Assembly: GCA_947253995.1 (NCBI GenBank)
Contig: CAMYBM010000002.1
Coordinates: 1 to 41,959, forward strand
Source: an uncultured Candidatus Saccharibacteria bacterium
GTDB taxonomy: Bacteria > Patescibacteriota > Saccharimonadia > Saccharimonadales > Saccharimonadaceae
Reading direction: 5' to 3'
Length of the DNA: 41,959 nucleotides
Shown: positions 16,054-23,768 of the stretch, piece by piece
Position numbering within the stretch: the first letter of the stretch is position 1
How the letters are laid out: each line of letters starts with the position of its first letter
Translations under genes and position numbers: made by a program
Notes under the pieces: generated by a model
Told to the model about the DNA's origin: nothing
What the model saw: the letters and a program-made list of their open reading frames with translations, nothing else
Databases searched by the model: none

Positions 16054-16713
16054 TTAATCGTGCGACTTGATCGCATGGTCTTGCTGCCAGGCGCGAATTT
16101 TTGCATGGTCGCCCGACAATAGTACTTCTGGTACGGCTTGGCCATTGAAAATAGCTGGCCTAGTATACTGCGGATACTCGTAGACTGACTCGTGCGAGTA
16201 ACTTTCGTGCATCGTAGCTTCATTGCCTCCACCAAGCACACCTGGCAGTAACCGGACGACTGAATCGATGATGCATAAGGCCGGTAATTCACCACCGGTT
16301 AAAATGTACCGACCAATGGAAATTTTAGTATCAATTAGATTTTCGATACGAGCATCGAAACCTTCGTAATGGCCGCAAATAATAATATAGTCTTGTTGAC
16401 TTGATGCAAACTCCTCGGCACGTCTTTGGTTCCACTCGTCACGCGAAGGAGACATTAGCACAACCGTAGCCTTTGGTAAGAGTTTTTGCGCGTATTTAAT
16501 AGCGTTACTCATTGGTTCAATCATTAAGAGCATACCAGCTCCACCGCCAAAGGGCTTATCGTCAACTTGCCGCCGCGGCCCAAGGCCGAATTCGCGCAAG
16601 TCAATAATAAAAAATTCCGCGATCCCATCCTTCTGCGCTTTCCACATCATGGATGAGCTAAGTAATGGGCGTATGGCCTCAGGGAATAACGTAATGATTG
16701 CAAACTTTTTCAC
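16054..16713 (-). CDS. trmD: tRNA (guanine-N1-)-methyltransferase TrmD
   Basis: It methylates G37 of tRNAs with SAM, preventing frameshifting. The protein is 219 residues from the GTG at 16713. The trefoil-knot SAM site includes GHYEGFD and the SIGRYILTGGE-LPA block, and the N-terminus has FGGGAGM. The frame is open to an ATG at 16737, but TATAAT (16725-16720) lies inside that extension. The GTG 6 nt after it gives the conserved KKFAIITLFPE beginning, so the mRNA is probably leaderless with a GTG start. The hairpin-RNA copy 4 lies upstream on the same strand, and its U-tract ends about 130 nt before this start. Confidence 0.93.
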   Translation of the reverse strand: MKKFAIITLFPEAIRPLLSSSMMWKAQKDGIAEFFIIDLREFGLGPRRQVDDKPFGGGAGMLLMIEPMSNAIKYAQKLLPKATVVLMSPSRDEWNQRRAEEFASSQQDYIIICGHYEGFDARIENLIDTKISIGRYILTGGELPALCIIDSVVRLLPGVLGGGNEATMHESYSHESVYEYPQYTRPAIFNGQAVPEVLLSGDHAKIRAWQQDHAIKSHD

Positions 16714-16719
16714 GGCTTC

Positions 16720-16725
16720 ATTATA
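16720..16725 (-). promoter_or_regulatory. Extended -10 of trmD
   Basis: TATAAT preceded by TGG on the minus strand, 6 nt before GTG. No clear -35. It decides the start codon. Confidence 0.7.
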
Positions 16726-16843
16726 CCATATGGACATTGCATGCTCTGAAATAGAGTAGATTGTAAAAACGATGGCAAAAATACTTGATTTATGTGTCTA
16801 GATATAAAAAGTTACTGTTTATTGTACTGGTGGAGAATAGCAC

Positions 16844-16901
16844 CAAAAAAGGCGATTTGGTGACCGCAAACCATACGGCTCGCGACCACAAATCGCCTTA
16901 T
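16844..16901 (-). ncRNA. Hairpin small RNA, dispersed copy 4
   Basis: Minus-strand hairpin 16899-16849 followed by U6 (16850-16845), about 16.5 kb from the tandem array. The outer stem starts AAGGCGATTT/AAATCGCCTT. Allowing one bulged C, pairing continues through GTGGTCGCGAGCC with GGTTTGCGGTCAC (13 pairs, several G-U) to a GTAT loop, so almost the whole RNA is one helix. Relative to copies 1-3 it has compensated changes at outer-stem pairs 5, 10 and 11. It lies between the divergent trmD and trxB and is transcribed toward trmD. It could act in trans or reduce antisense readthrough. Confidence 0.7.
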
Positions 16902-16907
16902 GCTTCA

Positions 16908-16936
16908 ACGTTACTAAATTCAGGATTTAAAGTCAA
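16908..16936 (-). promoter_or_regulatory. Promoter of hairpin RNA copy 4
   Basis: Minus strand TTGACT (16936-16931), 17 bp, TAACGT (16913-16908). The -10 is the weakest of the four copies, but spacing and position are identical. Confidence 0.55.
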
Positions 16937-16955
16937 GCCTTCAGCGAAGGCTTTT
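16935..16955. repeat. 7-bp hairpin beside the copy 4 promoter
   Basis: AAGCCTT (16935-16941), loop CAGCG, AAGGCTT (16947-16953), then TT. It overlaps the -35 of RNA copy 4 by two bases. It may be a weak plus-strand terminator or a regulator-binding site; it is absent from copies 1-3. Confidence 0.4.
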
Positions 16956-17020
16956 ACAAACGGCGTTTGATACAGCTAAGATTATCACGCTGGTGACTTT
17001 GGCTAGAAGGGTTTGGCTAG

Positions 17021-17026
17021 TATAAT
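17021..17026 (+). promoter_or_regulatory. -10 of the thioredoxin reductase gene
   Basis: TATAAT ends 6 nt before ATG 17033; a possible -35 TTTGGC lies 17 bp upstream (16998-17003). Confidence 0.7.
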
Positions 17027-17032
17027 GAATTT

Positions 17033-17977
17033 ATGGTATATAAATGTGATTTAGTTATCGTTGGCAGCGGGGCTGCGGCTCTAACAGCGGCGACTTATGC
17101 TGCGCGTGAGGGTATGAAAACGGTCGTACTTGAACGTTCGTTGATTGGTGGAACGATGGCGACAATTGATCAAATTGATAATTATCCCGGTTTTAGCAAT
17201 GGTATAGATGGGATTAGTTTGGCGCAAGAGTATCAAGCGCAGGCTGAACGATTCGGTGCTAAGATTGAATTTGCCGAAGCAATAGGCTTAGATGTAGTTG
17301 GGCAATCGGTGCAAATATTGACGCGTGAGGGGGATAAATATATCGGTAAGGCTTGCTTGATCGCTACCGGCGCGCACCATCGTCGTTTGGGATTGCCATT
17401 GGAGGATGAGCTAACCGGGCGCGGTATACATTATTGTGCTACATGTGACGGAGCTTTATATAAGGGGCGAACTTTGCTTGTGATTGGTGGCGCAAATTCA
17501 GCAATTCAAGAAGCCCTATACTTAGCAGGGCTGGCTAGTCATTTGACCATAGTAGTGCGAAGCTTTGTCAAAGCAAGCTATGTTCTAAAAGAAAAATTGC
17601 AGCAATATATTGCTAATGGCAAAGTTGAGGTCTTTGAAGGTTGGACGCCAGATGCTATTTTGCAGGATGATAAAGGTAATGTAATTGGTGGTGCTTTCTA
17701 TAAAACTGATGATAATACATTGCGCAAAGAGATTAAGGCGGATGGGGTTTTTGTCTTTGCTGGTTCTGAGCCAAATACAAATTTCTTGGTAAAATCTGGC
17801 ATTAAGCTCGATGAAGCAGGCCATGTGGTGACAGATAACTACATGCAGACTAATTTGCCTGGTGTATTCGCCGCTGGAGACGTGCGCGCTGGATCGATTA
17901 AGCAAATCGTCACAGCATCGGCTGAAGGAGCAACGGCTGTTTTTAAGATTGGGCAATACATTAAGGGTGTTAAGTGA
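17033..17977 (+). CDS. trxB: Thioredoxin reductase (NADPH)
   Basis: A FAD flavoenzyme that passes electrons from NADPH to thioredoxin or glutaredoxin-like partners. The 314 residues show the N-terminal FAD loop GSGAAALTAATYAA, the redox-active CATC at 135-138, the NADPH-domain GGANSAIQEA, and the C-terminal FAD block GVFAAGDVRAG. The length is typical. In the NADPH loop the usual GGGDSA is GGANSA, so cofactor preference may be altered. Followed at TGATG by a small zinc protein and then glutaredoxin, a small redox operon. TGA is its stop codon, which shows the standard code. Confidence 0.95.
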   Translation: MVYKCDLVIVGSGAAALTAATYAAREGMKTVVLERSLIGGTMATIDQIDNYPGFSNGIDGISLAQEYQAQAERFGAKIEFAEAIGLDVVGQSVQILTREGDKYIGKACLIATGAHHRRLGLPLEDELTGRGIHYCATCDGALYKGRTLLVIGGANSAIQEALYLAGLASHLTIVVRSFVKASYVLKEKLQQYIANGKVEVFEGWTPDAILQDDKGNVIGGAFYKTDDNTLRKEIKADGVFVFAGSEPNTNFLVKSGIKLDEAGHVVTDNYMQTNLPGVFAAGDVRAGSIKQIVTASAEGATAVFKIGQYIKGVK

Positions 17978-18165
17978 TGCCGCGCAAACACCCCGTTAAG
18001 TTGCCACTACCAACGCCACGCTCCTGTGGCAAAAATCGTTATAGCTCGCGCAGCGAGGCCGAGTCCGTGGCGGAATCGCTGGAATTGCAGGATCTTACTA
18101 GAGAGCTGAGATTACGCGTGTATCATTGTATGCTTTGTGGTGGCTGGCATTTGACCAAGCACTGA
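17977..18165 (+). CDS. Small CxxC-type hypothetical protein
   Basis: A 62-residue basic protein starting at ATG 17977, overlapping the trxB stop (TGATG). A GTG one codon earlier is an alternative. The C-terminus reads YHCMLCGGWHLTK, a C-x2-C-x3-H arrangement that suggests a single metal-binding knuckle. Short proteins ending in CxxCGGWHLT occur widely in actinobacterial and mobile-element contexts with no known role. Its position between trxB and glutaredoxin suggests a redox or metal-linked function, but the sequence alone does not prove it. Confidence 0.7.
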   Translation: MPRKHPVKLPLPTPRSCGKNRYSSRSEAESVAESLELQDLTRELRLRVYHCMLCGGWHLTKH

Positions 18166-18218
18166 TTGACTAGATCGTTAAAGTTAACTATTATATAAAC
18201 ATAACCGTAAGGAGGATT

Positions 18219-18491
18219 ATGGACCAACCTACAAAGAGCCCTGTAATTATTTATAGTACAAATTGGTGCGCTTATTGCAAGATGGCAAAGCGTTATCTGG
18301 ATACTTTAAATGTTCCAGTTATAGAGAAAAATATTGAGGAAGATCCAGCTGCGCATGAAGAATTAATGCAGAAGATAGGCGGTAATTTTCGTGGCGTGCC
18401 GGTAATTGATATTGCTGGTAATATTGTATTGGGCTTTGACCGCTTGAATATCGACAAGCAGCTACAGGCTACTGGCTATATCAAAAAATAG
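18219..18491 (+). CDS. Glutaredoxin-like protein
   Basis: A 90-residue thioredoxin-fold oxidoreductase with the active site CAYC at residues 17-20 and the cis-proline loop GVPVI. The dithiol CxYC motif matches glutaredoxin/NrdH-type proteins, which are reduced either by glutathione or directly by thioredoxin reductase. No glutathione synthesis genes are seen and trxB is 240 bp upstream, so direct reduction by TrxB is the likelier route. TAAGGAGG lies just before ATG. It ends 1 nt from a convergent gene. Confidence 0.9.
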   Translation: MDQPTKSPVIIYSTNWCAYCKMAKRYLDTLNVPVIEKNIEEDPAAHEELMQKIGGNFRGVPVIDIAGNIVLGFDRLNIDKQLQATGYIKK

Positions 18492-18492
18492 A

Positions 18493-19770
18493 CTAGTGCT
18501 TGCGTAAAGCATCACGGTAGATACTGACGATTTTTTCAGTTTGCCGTGCTTCGGTTAATTCAGCGGCAAGTTTCTTTGAGCAGTTGCTAAAGTTGCGGTA
18601 GCGCACAGGGTGCCCTAGTAAAGATATTATTTTGTTTGCAAAATCACTAGGATCGTTTTTTGCTACGTAACCATTTTTGTTGTTTTGGAAGCAAGCTGGC
18701 GCTAGAGGGTCGCACAATACAATTGGTAGCCCGCCATAGGCAGCTTCGGTTACAGTTAAGCCTTGTGTGTCGGTTAGCGACGGGAAGGCGTAAATTTTAC
18801 TGATTGCAGTTAAGATGCCGACATCTTTCCGTTTGTAACGACCGACAAAATGGATGCGGTCCTTTACTGTGCTATGTCGTGCTAGTCGTTCGAGCTTTTC
18901 GCGATATTCCCAATCGCCACCAAAGATCAAATGCGCATTAGGCACTGCTTTGCAGACCAATTCAATGGTTGGTATTAGCATTGCTAGATTTTTTTCTTGC
19001 CCTAAACGGCCAAAGTAAACAATATTGTTGGCAGTAGCGTCTATATGGTGAAGCTGGCAGAAGGCAGCTACAGCATTGGGATCGGGCGTTGGCGGACAAT
19101 TGACGCCAGTAGGTACAATGGATAGGTCGATTTTGCAGCTATTTTGTTCGGCAATATTATGTAGCTGTTGAGCTGATTTTTGGCTAACAGCAATTACCTT
19201 ATCGCACGATTGATACCACAAAGCCAGCATATTACCAACTAGACGTTTCCCCCAAGATTCTTCGCGTCGGTAGTCGGCGATACTGCGCATGAAGTTTAGC
19301 TTTTCGTCGTGAGTCATATCGATACTTACGGGCATTAGGGCTGCCATTGCGGCATAGCCGATTTTAAGCATACGGTAGCTTTCGGAATATTCATACGTGT
19401 CAGTGCAGTGCTGCCCAATTAGGACGGCTCCAGTTTTGCGTGCAGCATAGCAACAAAACATTGCCATTTGCCCCGCTGTAAAAAAGTGAAGTATATCAAT
19501 TTTTAGATTACGAATTTGGTCTAACAAGTGTGGTGAATAAAAGACAGACAATTGCCCCTCTTTAAAACCAGCTCCGCGGATGGTCGGGAAGTGGATTAGG
19601 TGGTCATCATTGGCGTCAACCTCTGATACATGATTGAGTAAGTTAGCGCTAGGCGCAAATACCCAAACCTCATGCCCCATTTTCTCCAGTTCACGTCTAG
19701 TAACATCTACTACTAAAACTACGCCGTTTTGGGCTGGGCGGTAAGTATCGGTAAACAAGCCAATTCGCAT
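18493..19770 (-). CDS. GT4-family glycosyltransferase (diacylglycerol glucosyltransferase-like)
   Basis: 425 residues of GT-B type. The N-terminus MRIGLFTDTYRPAQNGV is characteristic of group 1 transferases related to diacylglycerol glucosyltransferases and phosphatidylinositol mannosyltransferases. The middle has AVSQKSAQQL and VPTGV. The C-terminal domain has YFGRLGQEKNL and the DTQGLTVTEAAYGGLPIV block with the paired Glu. The likely product is a membrane glycolipid or a surface polysaccharide precursor, at the inner face of the membrane. An extended -10 (TACAAT, 19788-19783) lies 12 nt before ATG, leaving only ~5 nt of leader. Confidence 0.87.
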   Translation of the reverse strand: MRIGLFTDTYRPAQNGVVLVVDVTRRELEKMGHEVWVFAPSANLLNHVSEVDANDDHLIHFPTIRGAGFKEGQLSVFYSPHLLDQIRNLKIDILHFFTAGQMAMFCCYAARKTGAVLIGQHCTDTYEYSESYRMLKIGYAAMAALMPVSIDMTHDEKLNFMRSIADYRREESWGKRLVGNMLALWYQSCDKVIAVSQKSAQQLHNIAEQNSCKIDLSIVPTGVNCPPTPDPNAVAAFCQLHHIDATANNIVYFGRLGQEKNLAMLIPTIELVCKAVPNAHLIFGGDWEYREKLERLARHSTVKDRIHFVGRYKRKDVGILTAISKIYAFPSLTDTQGLTVTEAAYGGLPIVLCDPLAPACFQNNKNGYVAKNDPSDFANKIISLLGHPVRYRNFSNCSKKLAAELTEARQTEKIVSIYRDALRKH

Positions 19771-19837
19771 GATTTATAACATATTGTAGCACAATTGCCC
19801 ATTTAAGTCAGCGACTGGGCGTAAGCTTTAAACGAAG

Positions 19838-20476
19838 CTAAATTAGGTTGCTACGAAAATATTTGGCAAGGTACTCGGCAAATTTGTGATGTGATTCGAT
19901 TGTCCAGTGAAGATGATCCTTTCCCGTGACGGTAAAGTTTGTTGGGTCCAAGAAAGCAATATCGTGATCGCTAGTAAATTCGGCTAGTTTAGCGGGTAGC
20001 TTCTGCATTTTGATGAAGCTATCTTGATTAAAACATTTATTAGCGCTTAGCCCAGTGCTCACGTCAATGAAGCCGTTAGCTGCAGGTTGTGGTGCTACGA
20101 TAGTTAATTTTGTGTGATAGAGCTCAGCAGCGCGTTGATAATGGACGTAGTGGCTGACAATTTCATCGGCGCTAGCTTTGTTAAAGAATCGAGTATCGTT
20201 TGTACCCAGCATGACAATTAGGTAATCGGGCCGATGGCTGTCCAATAGGGGTAAGAGCAAGGTATAGCCGTTGCGGCATGGCACACTGGGATCTTCGTCA
20301 TCAAATAGAATAGTGCGGCCTAGTTGTCCCTCGCTTATAATATGATAATTATCGCCAAGTAGTTTAGCTAGATAATTTGGCCAGCGATCGTAGAACTGAA
20401 GCCTTTTTCCGGTGTCAGGGTCTTTACCCCAAGTATTGCTGTCGCCGTAGCACATGATAGTGATTGGATTATTCAT
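19838..20476 (-). CDS. SGNH/GDSL-family hydrolase
   Basis: A 212-residue esterase of the SGNH fold. It has block I GDSN with catalytic Ser13, block II EGQLGRT, block III GTND, and block V DHLHWTIESHH supplying the Asp and His. There is no signal peptide, so it is probably cytoplasmic. It may deacylate a small metabolite, lipid or glycan; the substrate is unknown. It is divergent from smpB. Its -10 TATAAT (20489-20484) is 7 nt before ATG and the two divergent -10 boxes are only 14 bp apart. Confidence 0.88.
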   Translation of the reverse strand: MNNPITIMCYGDSNTWGKDPDTGKRLQFYDRWPNYLAKLLGDNYHIISEGQLGRTILFDDEDPSVPCRNGYTLLLPLLDSHRPDYLIVMLGTNDTRFFNKASADEIVSHYVHYQRAAELYHTKLTIVAPQPAANGFIDVSTGLSANKCFNQDSFIKMQKLPAKLAEFTSDHDIAFLDPTNFTVTGKDHLHWTIESHHKFAEYLAKYFRSNLI

Positions 20477-20483
20477 TATTTAA

Positions 20484-20509
20484 ATTATAACAGGTTGATG
20501 CGGTATAAT
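20484..20509. promoter_or_regulatory. Divergent leaderless promoters of the SGNH gene and smpB
   Basis: Minus-strand TATAAT (20489-20484) and plus-strand TATAAT (20504-20509) share a 40-bp gap between two start codons, each 7 nt from its ATG. Two polymerases could not bind at once, so the two genes are expected to compete. Confidence 0.65.
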
Positions 20510-20516
20510 ATGAAAT

Positions 20517-21023
20517 ATGGTAAAGTCAGTAACTCGACGCGGTAAAAGAGCAAAGTTTGATCAAGTAATCTTAAATCGTCGTGCTAGTTACGATTATAGT
20601 TTGCTTGATCAATGGAAAGTTGGTCTAGTTCTAACCGGGCTTAAAACTAAAGCTGCTCGAATGGGGCGAGTTAGCCTAAAGGGCGCGTATGTCGTGCCAC
20701 GTACATTGGATAGCGGCGCTCCGGAATTATTTTTAGTCAATGCTTCGTTCACTTTGCAGAATAATGTACCGCACGGGAGTGGTCAACCGGCTACGGTAGT
20801 AGATACGGCATCGGTTAAATTATTAGCGAAACGTCGAGAAATTGAGAAGATTGTTGCTGCCCGCAATACTGGCCTAACGATTGTACCGCTTAAATTACTG
20901 GTTGGTGGCCGCTACGTCAAATTGATTATTGCATTGGGTAAAGGTAAGCGAGTGTACGATAAGCGTGTGGCAATTAAGCGCCGCGATACTGAACGGAGCT
21001 TAAAGCGACAAGGAGTAATATGA
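20517..21023 (+). CDS. smpB: SsrA-binding protein SmpB
   Basis: SmpB delivers tmRNA to stalled ribosomes. The 168 residues contain the family landmarks: NRRASYDYSL, a GLVLTGLKTKAARMGRVSLK block, the TIVPLKLLVGGRYVKLIIAL strands and the basic C-terminal tail GKRVYDKRVAIKRRD that mimics an mRNA/anticodon contact. The final residues are helical and basic, as needed in the mRNA channel. No tmRNA gene is in the window. The stop TGA overlaps the xth ATG. Confidence 0.95.
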   Translation: MVKSVTRRGKRAKFDQVILNRRASYDYSLLDQWKVGLVLTGLKTKAARMGRVSLKGAYVVPRTLDSGAPELFLVNASFTLQNNVPHGSGQPATVVDTASVKLLAKRREIEKIVAARNTGLTIVPLKLLVGGRYVKLIIALGKGKRVYDKRVAIKRRDTERSLKRQGVI

Positions 21024-21835
21024 TTATTGCATCGTGGAACGTGAATGGGCTAAGGGCAATATTAAACAAACGAGCACTGCAGCAGTTTATTGATGCGGTG
21101 ACGCCGGACGTATTATTTTTGCAAGAAATTAAGTGTAAGCCGGAGCAGGTTAAATACGATTTTGGCAATTATGTAATATTTTACAATAGTGCTGAGCGTT
21201 CGGGGTACAGCGGGACTGCAGTTTTAATTAAGCCAAAATATGGTGTTGATGACACTAGGATTATGCGGAATTTGCCTGATAAAATTGTTAATTGTTATAA
21301 CGGTATGCAGGATCGGTTTGGCCATTTGAACCAAGAAGGCAGAGTAATTGGGATAGATCTAGGTAGATTTTACGCAGTTGGCGTTTACACGCCAAATGCT
21401 AAGAGTGATTTAAGCCGATTGCAATTACGCGAACAGTGTTGGGATCCGGCTTTTTTAGCGTACATTGATGATTTGCGCCAAACAAAGCCGGTTGTTTTTT
21501 GCGGCGATTTGAATGTCGCCGCTGAAGAGATTGACTTAGCGCATCCAAAACAGAATCGTGGTAAAGCTGGGTTTACTGACGAAGAACGTGTGGGTTGGCA
21601 TAATTATCAAAGTAACGGCTTTATTGATAGCTTCCGTTACATTAACGGCGATATACCGGATCAATACACGTGGTGGTCGCACTGGGCTAATGCGCGCGCT
21701 AATAACGTCGGTTGGCGGATTGATTATTTCATGGTTGATCAAGTACTGAAAAACCAACTAAAAAATGCTAAGATTTATAGTTCGCAGTTAGGGTCAGATC
21801 ATTGTCCAATTACCATTGAGGTAGAAAATGGATGA
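21020..21835 (+). CDS. xth: Exodeoxyribonuclease III / AP endonuclease
   Basis: A magnesium-dependent base-excision-repair enzyme. The 271 residues carry the exonuclease III signatures: SWNVNGLRA at the start, LQEIKCK with the metal-binding Glu, the GDLNVAAEEIDLAHPK block, and the C-terminal WRIDYFMV and GSDHCPI with the catalytic His. The length is standard. It is translationally coupled to smpB (ATGA overlap) and to the next gene (8-nt overlap). Confidence 0.96.
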   Translation: MIIASWNVNGLRAILNKRALQQFIDAVTPDVLFLQEIKCKPEQVKYDFGNYVIFYNSAERSGYSGTAVLIKPKYGVDDTRIMRNLPDKIVNCYNGMQDRFGHLNQEGRVIGIDLGRFYAVGVYTPNAKSDLSRLQLREQCWDPAFLAYIDDLRQTKPVVFCGDLNVAAEEIDLAHPKQNRGKAGFTDEERVGWHNYQSNGFIDSFRYINGDIPDQYTWWSHWANARANNVGWRIDYFMVDQVLKNQLKNAKIYSSQLGSDHCPITIEVENG

Positions 21836-22625
21836 TTATTGGCGCCGACAGTCGCAGGCGCCTTTGTTCGCTGATTTGATTTGGGATAGGCCGGAGCGGC
21901 GTGACTTAGCAAAGGATATTACCGTGGTTGGTGGTTCAAGCAGCGGGTTCAATGCCGTTGCTATGTGCTACGAGACATTACTTGACGCTAAAATGCGACA
22001 GATCCGGGTTATTTTGCCAGATAGCTTACGGGCTAAATTGCCAACAGCGATACGGGGACGTATGGATGACTTAATTTTTGCGCCGTCGAATAAGTCGGGC
22101 GGGCTAGCGAAAGCGAGCAAACATATTATCGATGCAGCATGTGATTGGTCGGGCAATACTATATTTATTGGTGATACGGGCGGCAACTCGGAGACAGCGG
22201 CTTTGATTAGCAGCGTAATCCAAGATAATGCGACAACAAAACTTACCATTGCCCGTGATGCGGTTGACCTTCTGGTCAACGAAGCCGAATTGCTTTTGGC
22301 GCAATCTAACTTAACTATAGTCATGAGTGTAAGCCAGCTACAAAAAATAGCGCGCGCCGTGTATTACCCTAGCATGGTACTGCTGTCGTTCGGAGTTAGA
22401 CCTATGGCTGAATTGCTGCACAAGTTTACGGTTACCTATCGCGCAACAGTTGTACTTTTCCACGGTGACAATTTATTTGTTGCGAAGGATGGGCAAGTTA
22501 TTACACAGTCATTTAACCAGCCGCTTAAGGTGTGGAACGGGCAAGTGGCAGCGTTGGCCGCAGCATGGAATAGCTGGAGCGATAATCCGATCGAAGCAGT
22601 TGCAACAAGCTGGACTGAACTTTAG
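21828..22625 (+). CDS. Uncertain protein, possibly NAD(P)HX dehydratase-like kinase fold
   Basis: 265 residues without membrane segments. Features compatible with the ribokinase-like fold of NAD(P)H-hydrate dehydratase (NnrD) are an early VVGGSSSG loop, FIGDTGGNSE near residue 115, a TIARDAVDLL segment where the family has its 'DADAL' stretch, and KDGQVITQ before the C-terminal helix. The conserved GTGDxLxG anion-hole motif is missing; VWNGQVAALAAAW occupies its place, so activity may be lost or altered. It is cotranscribed with xth. I call the function unknown with a weak NnrD-like hint. Confidence 0.55.
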   Translation: MDDYWRRQSQAPLFADLIWDRPERRDLAKDITVVGGSSSGFNAVAMCYETLLDAKMRQIRVILPDSLRAKLPTAIRGRMDDLIFAPSNKSGGLAKASKHIIDAACDWSGNTIFIGDTGGNSETAALISSVIQDNATTKLTIARDAVDLLVNEAELLLAQSNLTIVMSVSQLQKIARAVYYPSMVLLSFGVRPMAELLHKFTVTYRATVVLFHGDNLFVAKDGQVITQSFNQPLKVWNGQVAALAAAWNSWSDNPIEAVATSWTEL

Positions 22626-22635
22626 ACGATTATGC

Positions 22636-22641
22636 TAAACT
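22636..22641 (+). promoter_or_regulatory. Extended -10 of rmuC
   Basis: TAAACT preceded by TGC ends 7 nt before ATG 22649, again a leaderless layout. Confidence 0.55.
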
Positions 22642-22648
22642 AATAGGT

Positions 22649-23695
22649 ATGGAGTACGGCATAATTTTAATCTTAGTTTTGAGTATAATCGGACTAATAG
22701 TCTACATTATTCAATCGCAAAATAAAAATAAGACGTCAGCATATCTGCAGAATGATGTACTAAATTTACAGCGTGAAATTACTAACTTATCGACAACTTT
22801 ATCGAAAACATTTGATGATAAGCTCAATCGTACGCAGGACTCGATGCAGACGCAATTACGTCAAAGCGCAGCTATTATTAGTGATGTTAGCCGCCGCCTA
22901 ACAAAGCTAGATGAGACTAATAAACGAGTGGTTGACGTTGCCGATGATTTGAAAATGCTGCAAAATGTCTTACAAAATCCAAAGCAGCGAGGAGTGTTTG
23001 GCGAGTTTTATCTTAATTCATTGCTAGAGAACGTGCTAGCCCCGCATCAGTGGCAGGCGCAGTATAAGTTTAAGAATGGCGAGATTGTTGATGCGGTAAT
23101 ATTTTTAGATAAACAGCGAATATTGCCGATTGACTCAAAATTTTCTTTAGAGAATTACAATCGTTACATCGAATCAACCGATAAGGATCAGCGAGCCATC
23201 TTGCTAAAACGTTTTCAGCAAGATTTGAAGGGGAGAATTGATGAAACGGCGAAGTACATTCGGCCAGCCGAGGGAACGATGGACTTTGCTTTCATGTTTG
23301 TGCCTAGCGAAAGTGTGTATTACGATTTGTTAAACGCCCGCAGCGGTGGCGACGATTTGATTGAATATGCTTTCCGCCAGAAGCATGTTATTATTGTTGG
23401 CCCATCAAGTTTTATGGCTTACTTAGAGACTGTGCTGCAGGGCTTGCGCAGTCTTCAAATTGAAAAACAGGCTAAAGAAATTCAAGCACGAGTTGCACTG
23501 CTTGGCAAGCATATTGCGCATTATGATGAGTATATGTCAAAGCTAGGCAAGAGTTTAGGCACAACGGTAAATCATTACAACAATGCTTATAAGGAATTTT
23601 CGAAAGTTGATCGTGACGTTGTCAACATTTCAGGCGTGTCGAGCAATGTCGATCCGATGCTATTAGATAAACCACGATTAGATGATGAGGAATAG
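22649..23695 (+). CDS. rmuC: DNA recombination protein RmuC
   Basis: RmuC limits rearrangements between short inverted repeats and contains a predicted endonuclease-like core. The 348 residues have an N-terminal membrane helix (about 4-22), a coiled coil (about 30-110), then the core with RGVFGEFYLNSLLENVL, a PIDSKFSLENY strand, FMFVPSESVYY and VIIVGPSSFMAYL. It is shorter than E. coli RmuC (475 aa) but complete for the domain. Monocistronic, ending at a strong bidirectional terminator. Confidence 0.92.
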   Translation: MEYGIILILVLSIIGLIVYIIQSQNKNKTSAYLQNDVLNLQREITNLSTTLSKTFDDKLNRTQDSMQTQLRQSAAIISDVSRRLTKLDETNKRVVDVADDLKMLQNVLQNPKQRGVFGEFYLNSLLENVLAPHQWQAQYKFKNGEIVDAVIFLDKQRILPIDSKFSLENYNRYIESTDKDQRAILLKRFQQDLKGRIDETAKYIRPAEGTMDFAFMFVPSESVYYDLLNARSGGDDLIEYAFRQKHVIIVGPSSFMAYLETVLQGLRSLQIEKQAKEIQARVALLGKHIAHYDEYMSKLGKSLGTTVNHYNNAYKEFSKVDRDVVNISGVSSNVDPMLLDKPRLDDEE

Positions 23696-23723
23696 ATAAC
23701 GTTATTGTATATTCTAGAAGTCA

Positions 23724-23751
23724 AATAAAGCCCACTTTAGTGGGCTTTATT
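23724..23751. terminator. Bidirectional terminator between rmuC and the aquaporin gene
   Basis: AATAAAGCCCACT (23724-23736) and AGTGGGCTTTATT (23739-23751) form 13 perfect pairs with a nominal 2-nt loop, A-rich and T-rich ends serving both convergent genes. Confidence 0.9.
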
Positions 23752-23768
23752 GTGATGGTGTGAATGCA

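Noticed and set aside
16849..16899. Plus-strand resemblance of the repeat (GGTGACCGC) to a T-box antiterminator
   Set aside because: Copies 1-3 lack the UGG needed for tRNA-end pairing, there is no specifier stem, and the promoter, U-tract and wobble evidence place the RNA on the minus strand.
16785..16970. 61-aa open frame between trmD and trxB
   Set aside because: It covers hairpin-RNA copy 4 and its promoter, and has no ribosome-binding site or domain character.
17975..17977. TGA recoded as glycine, as in SR1/Gracilibacteria
   Set aside because: TGA ends trxB and smpB at the expected lengths, so the standard bacterial code holds.
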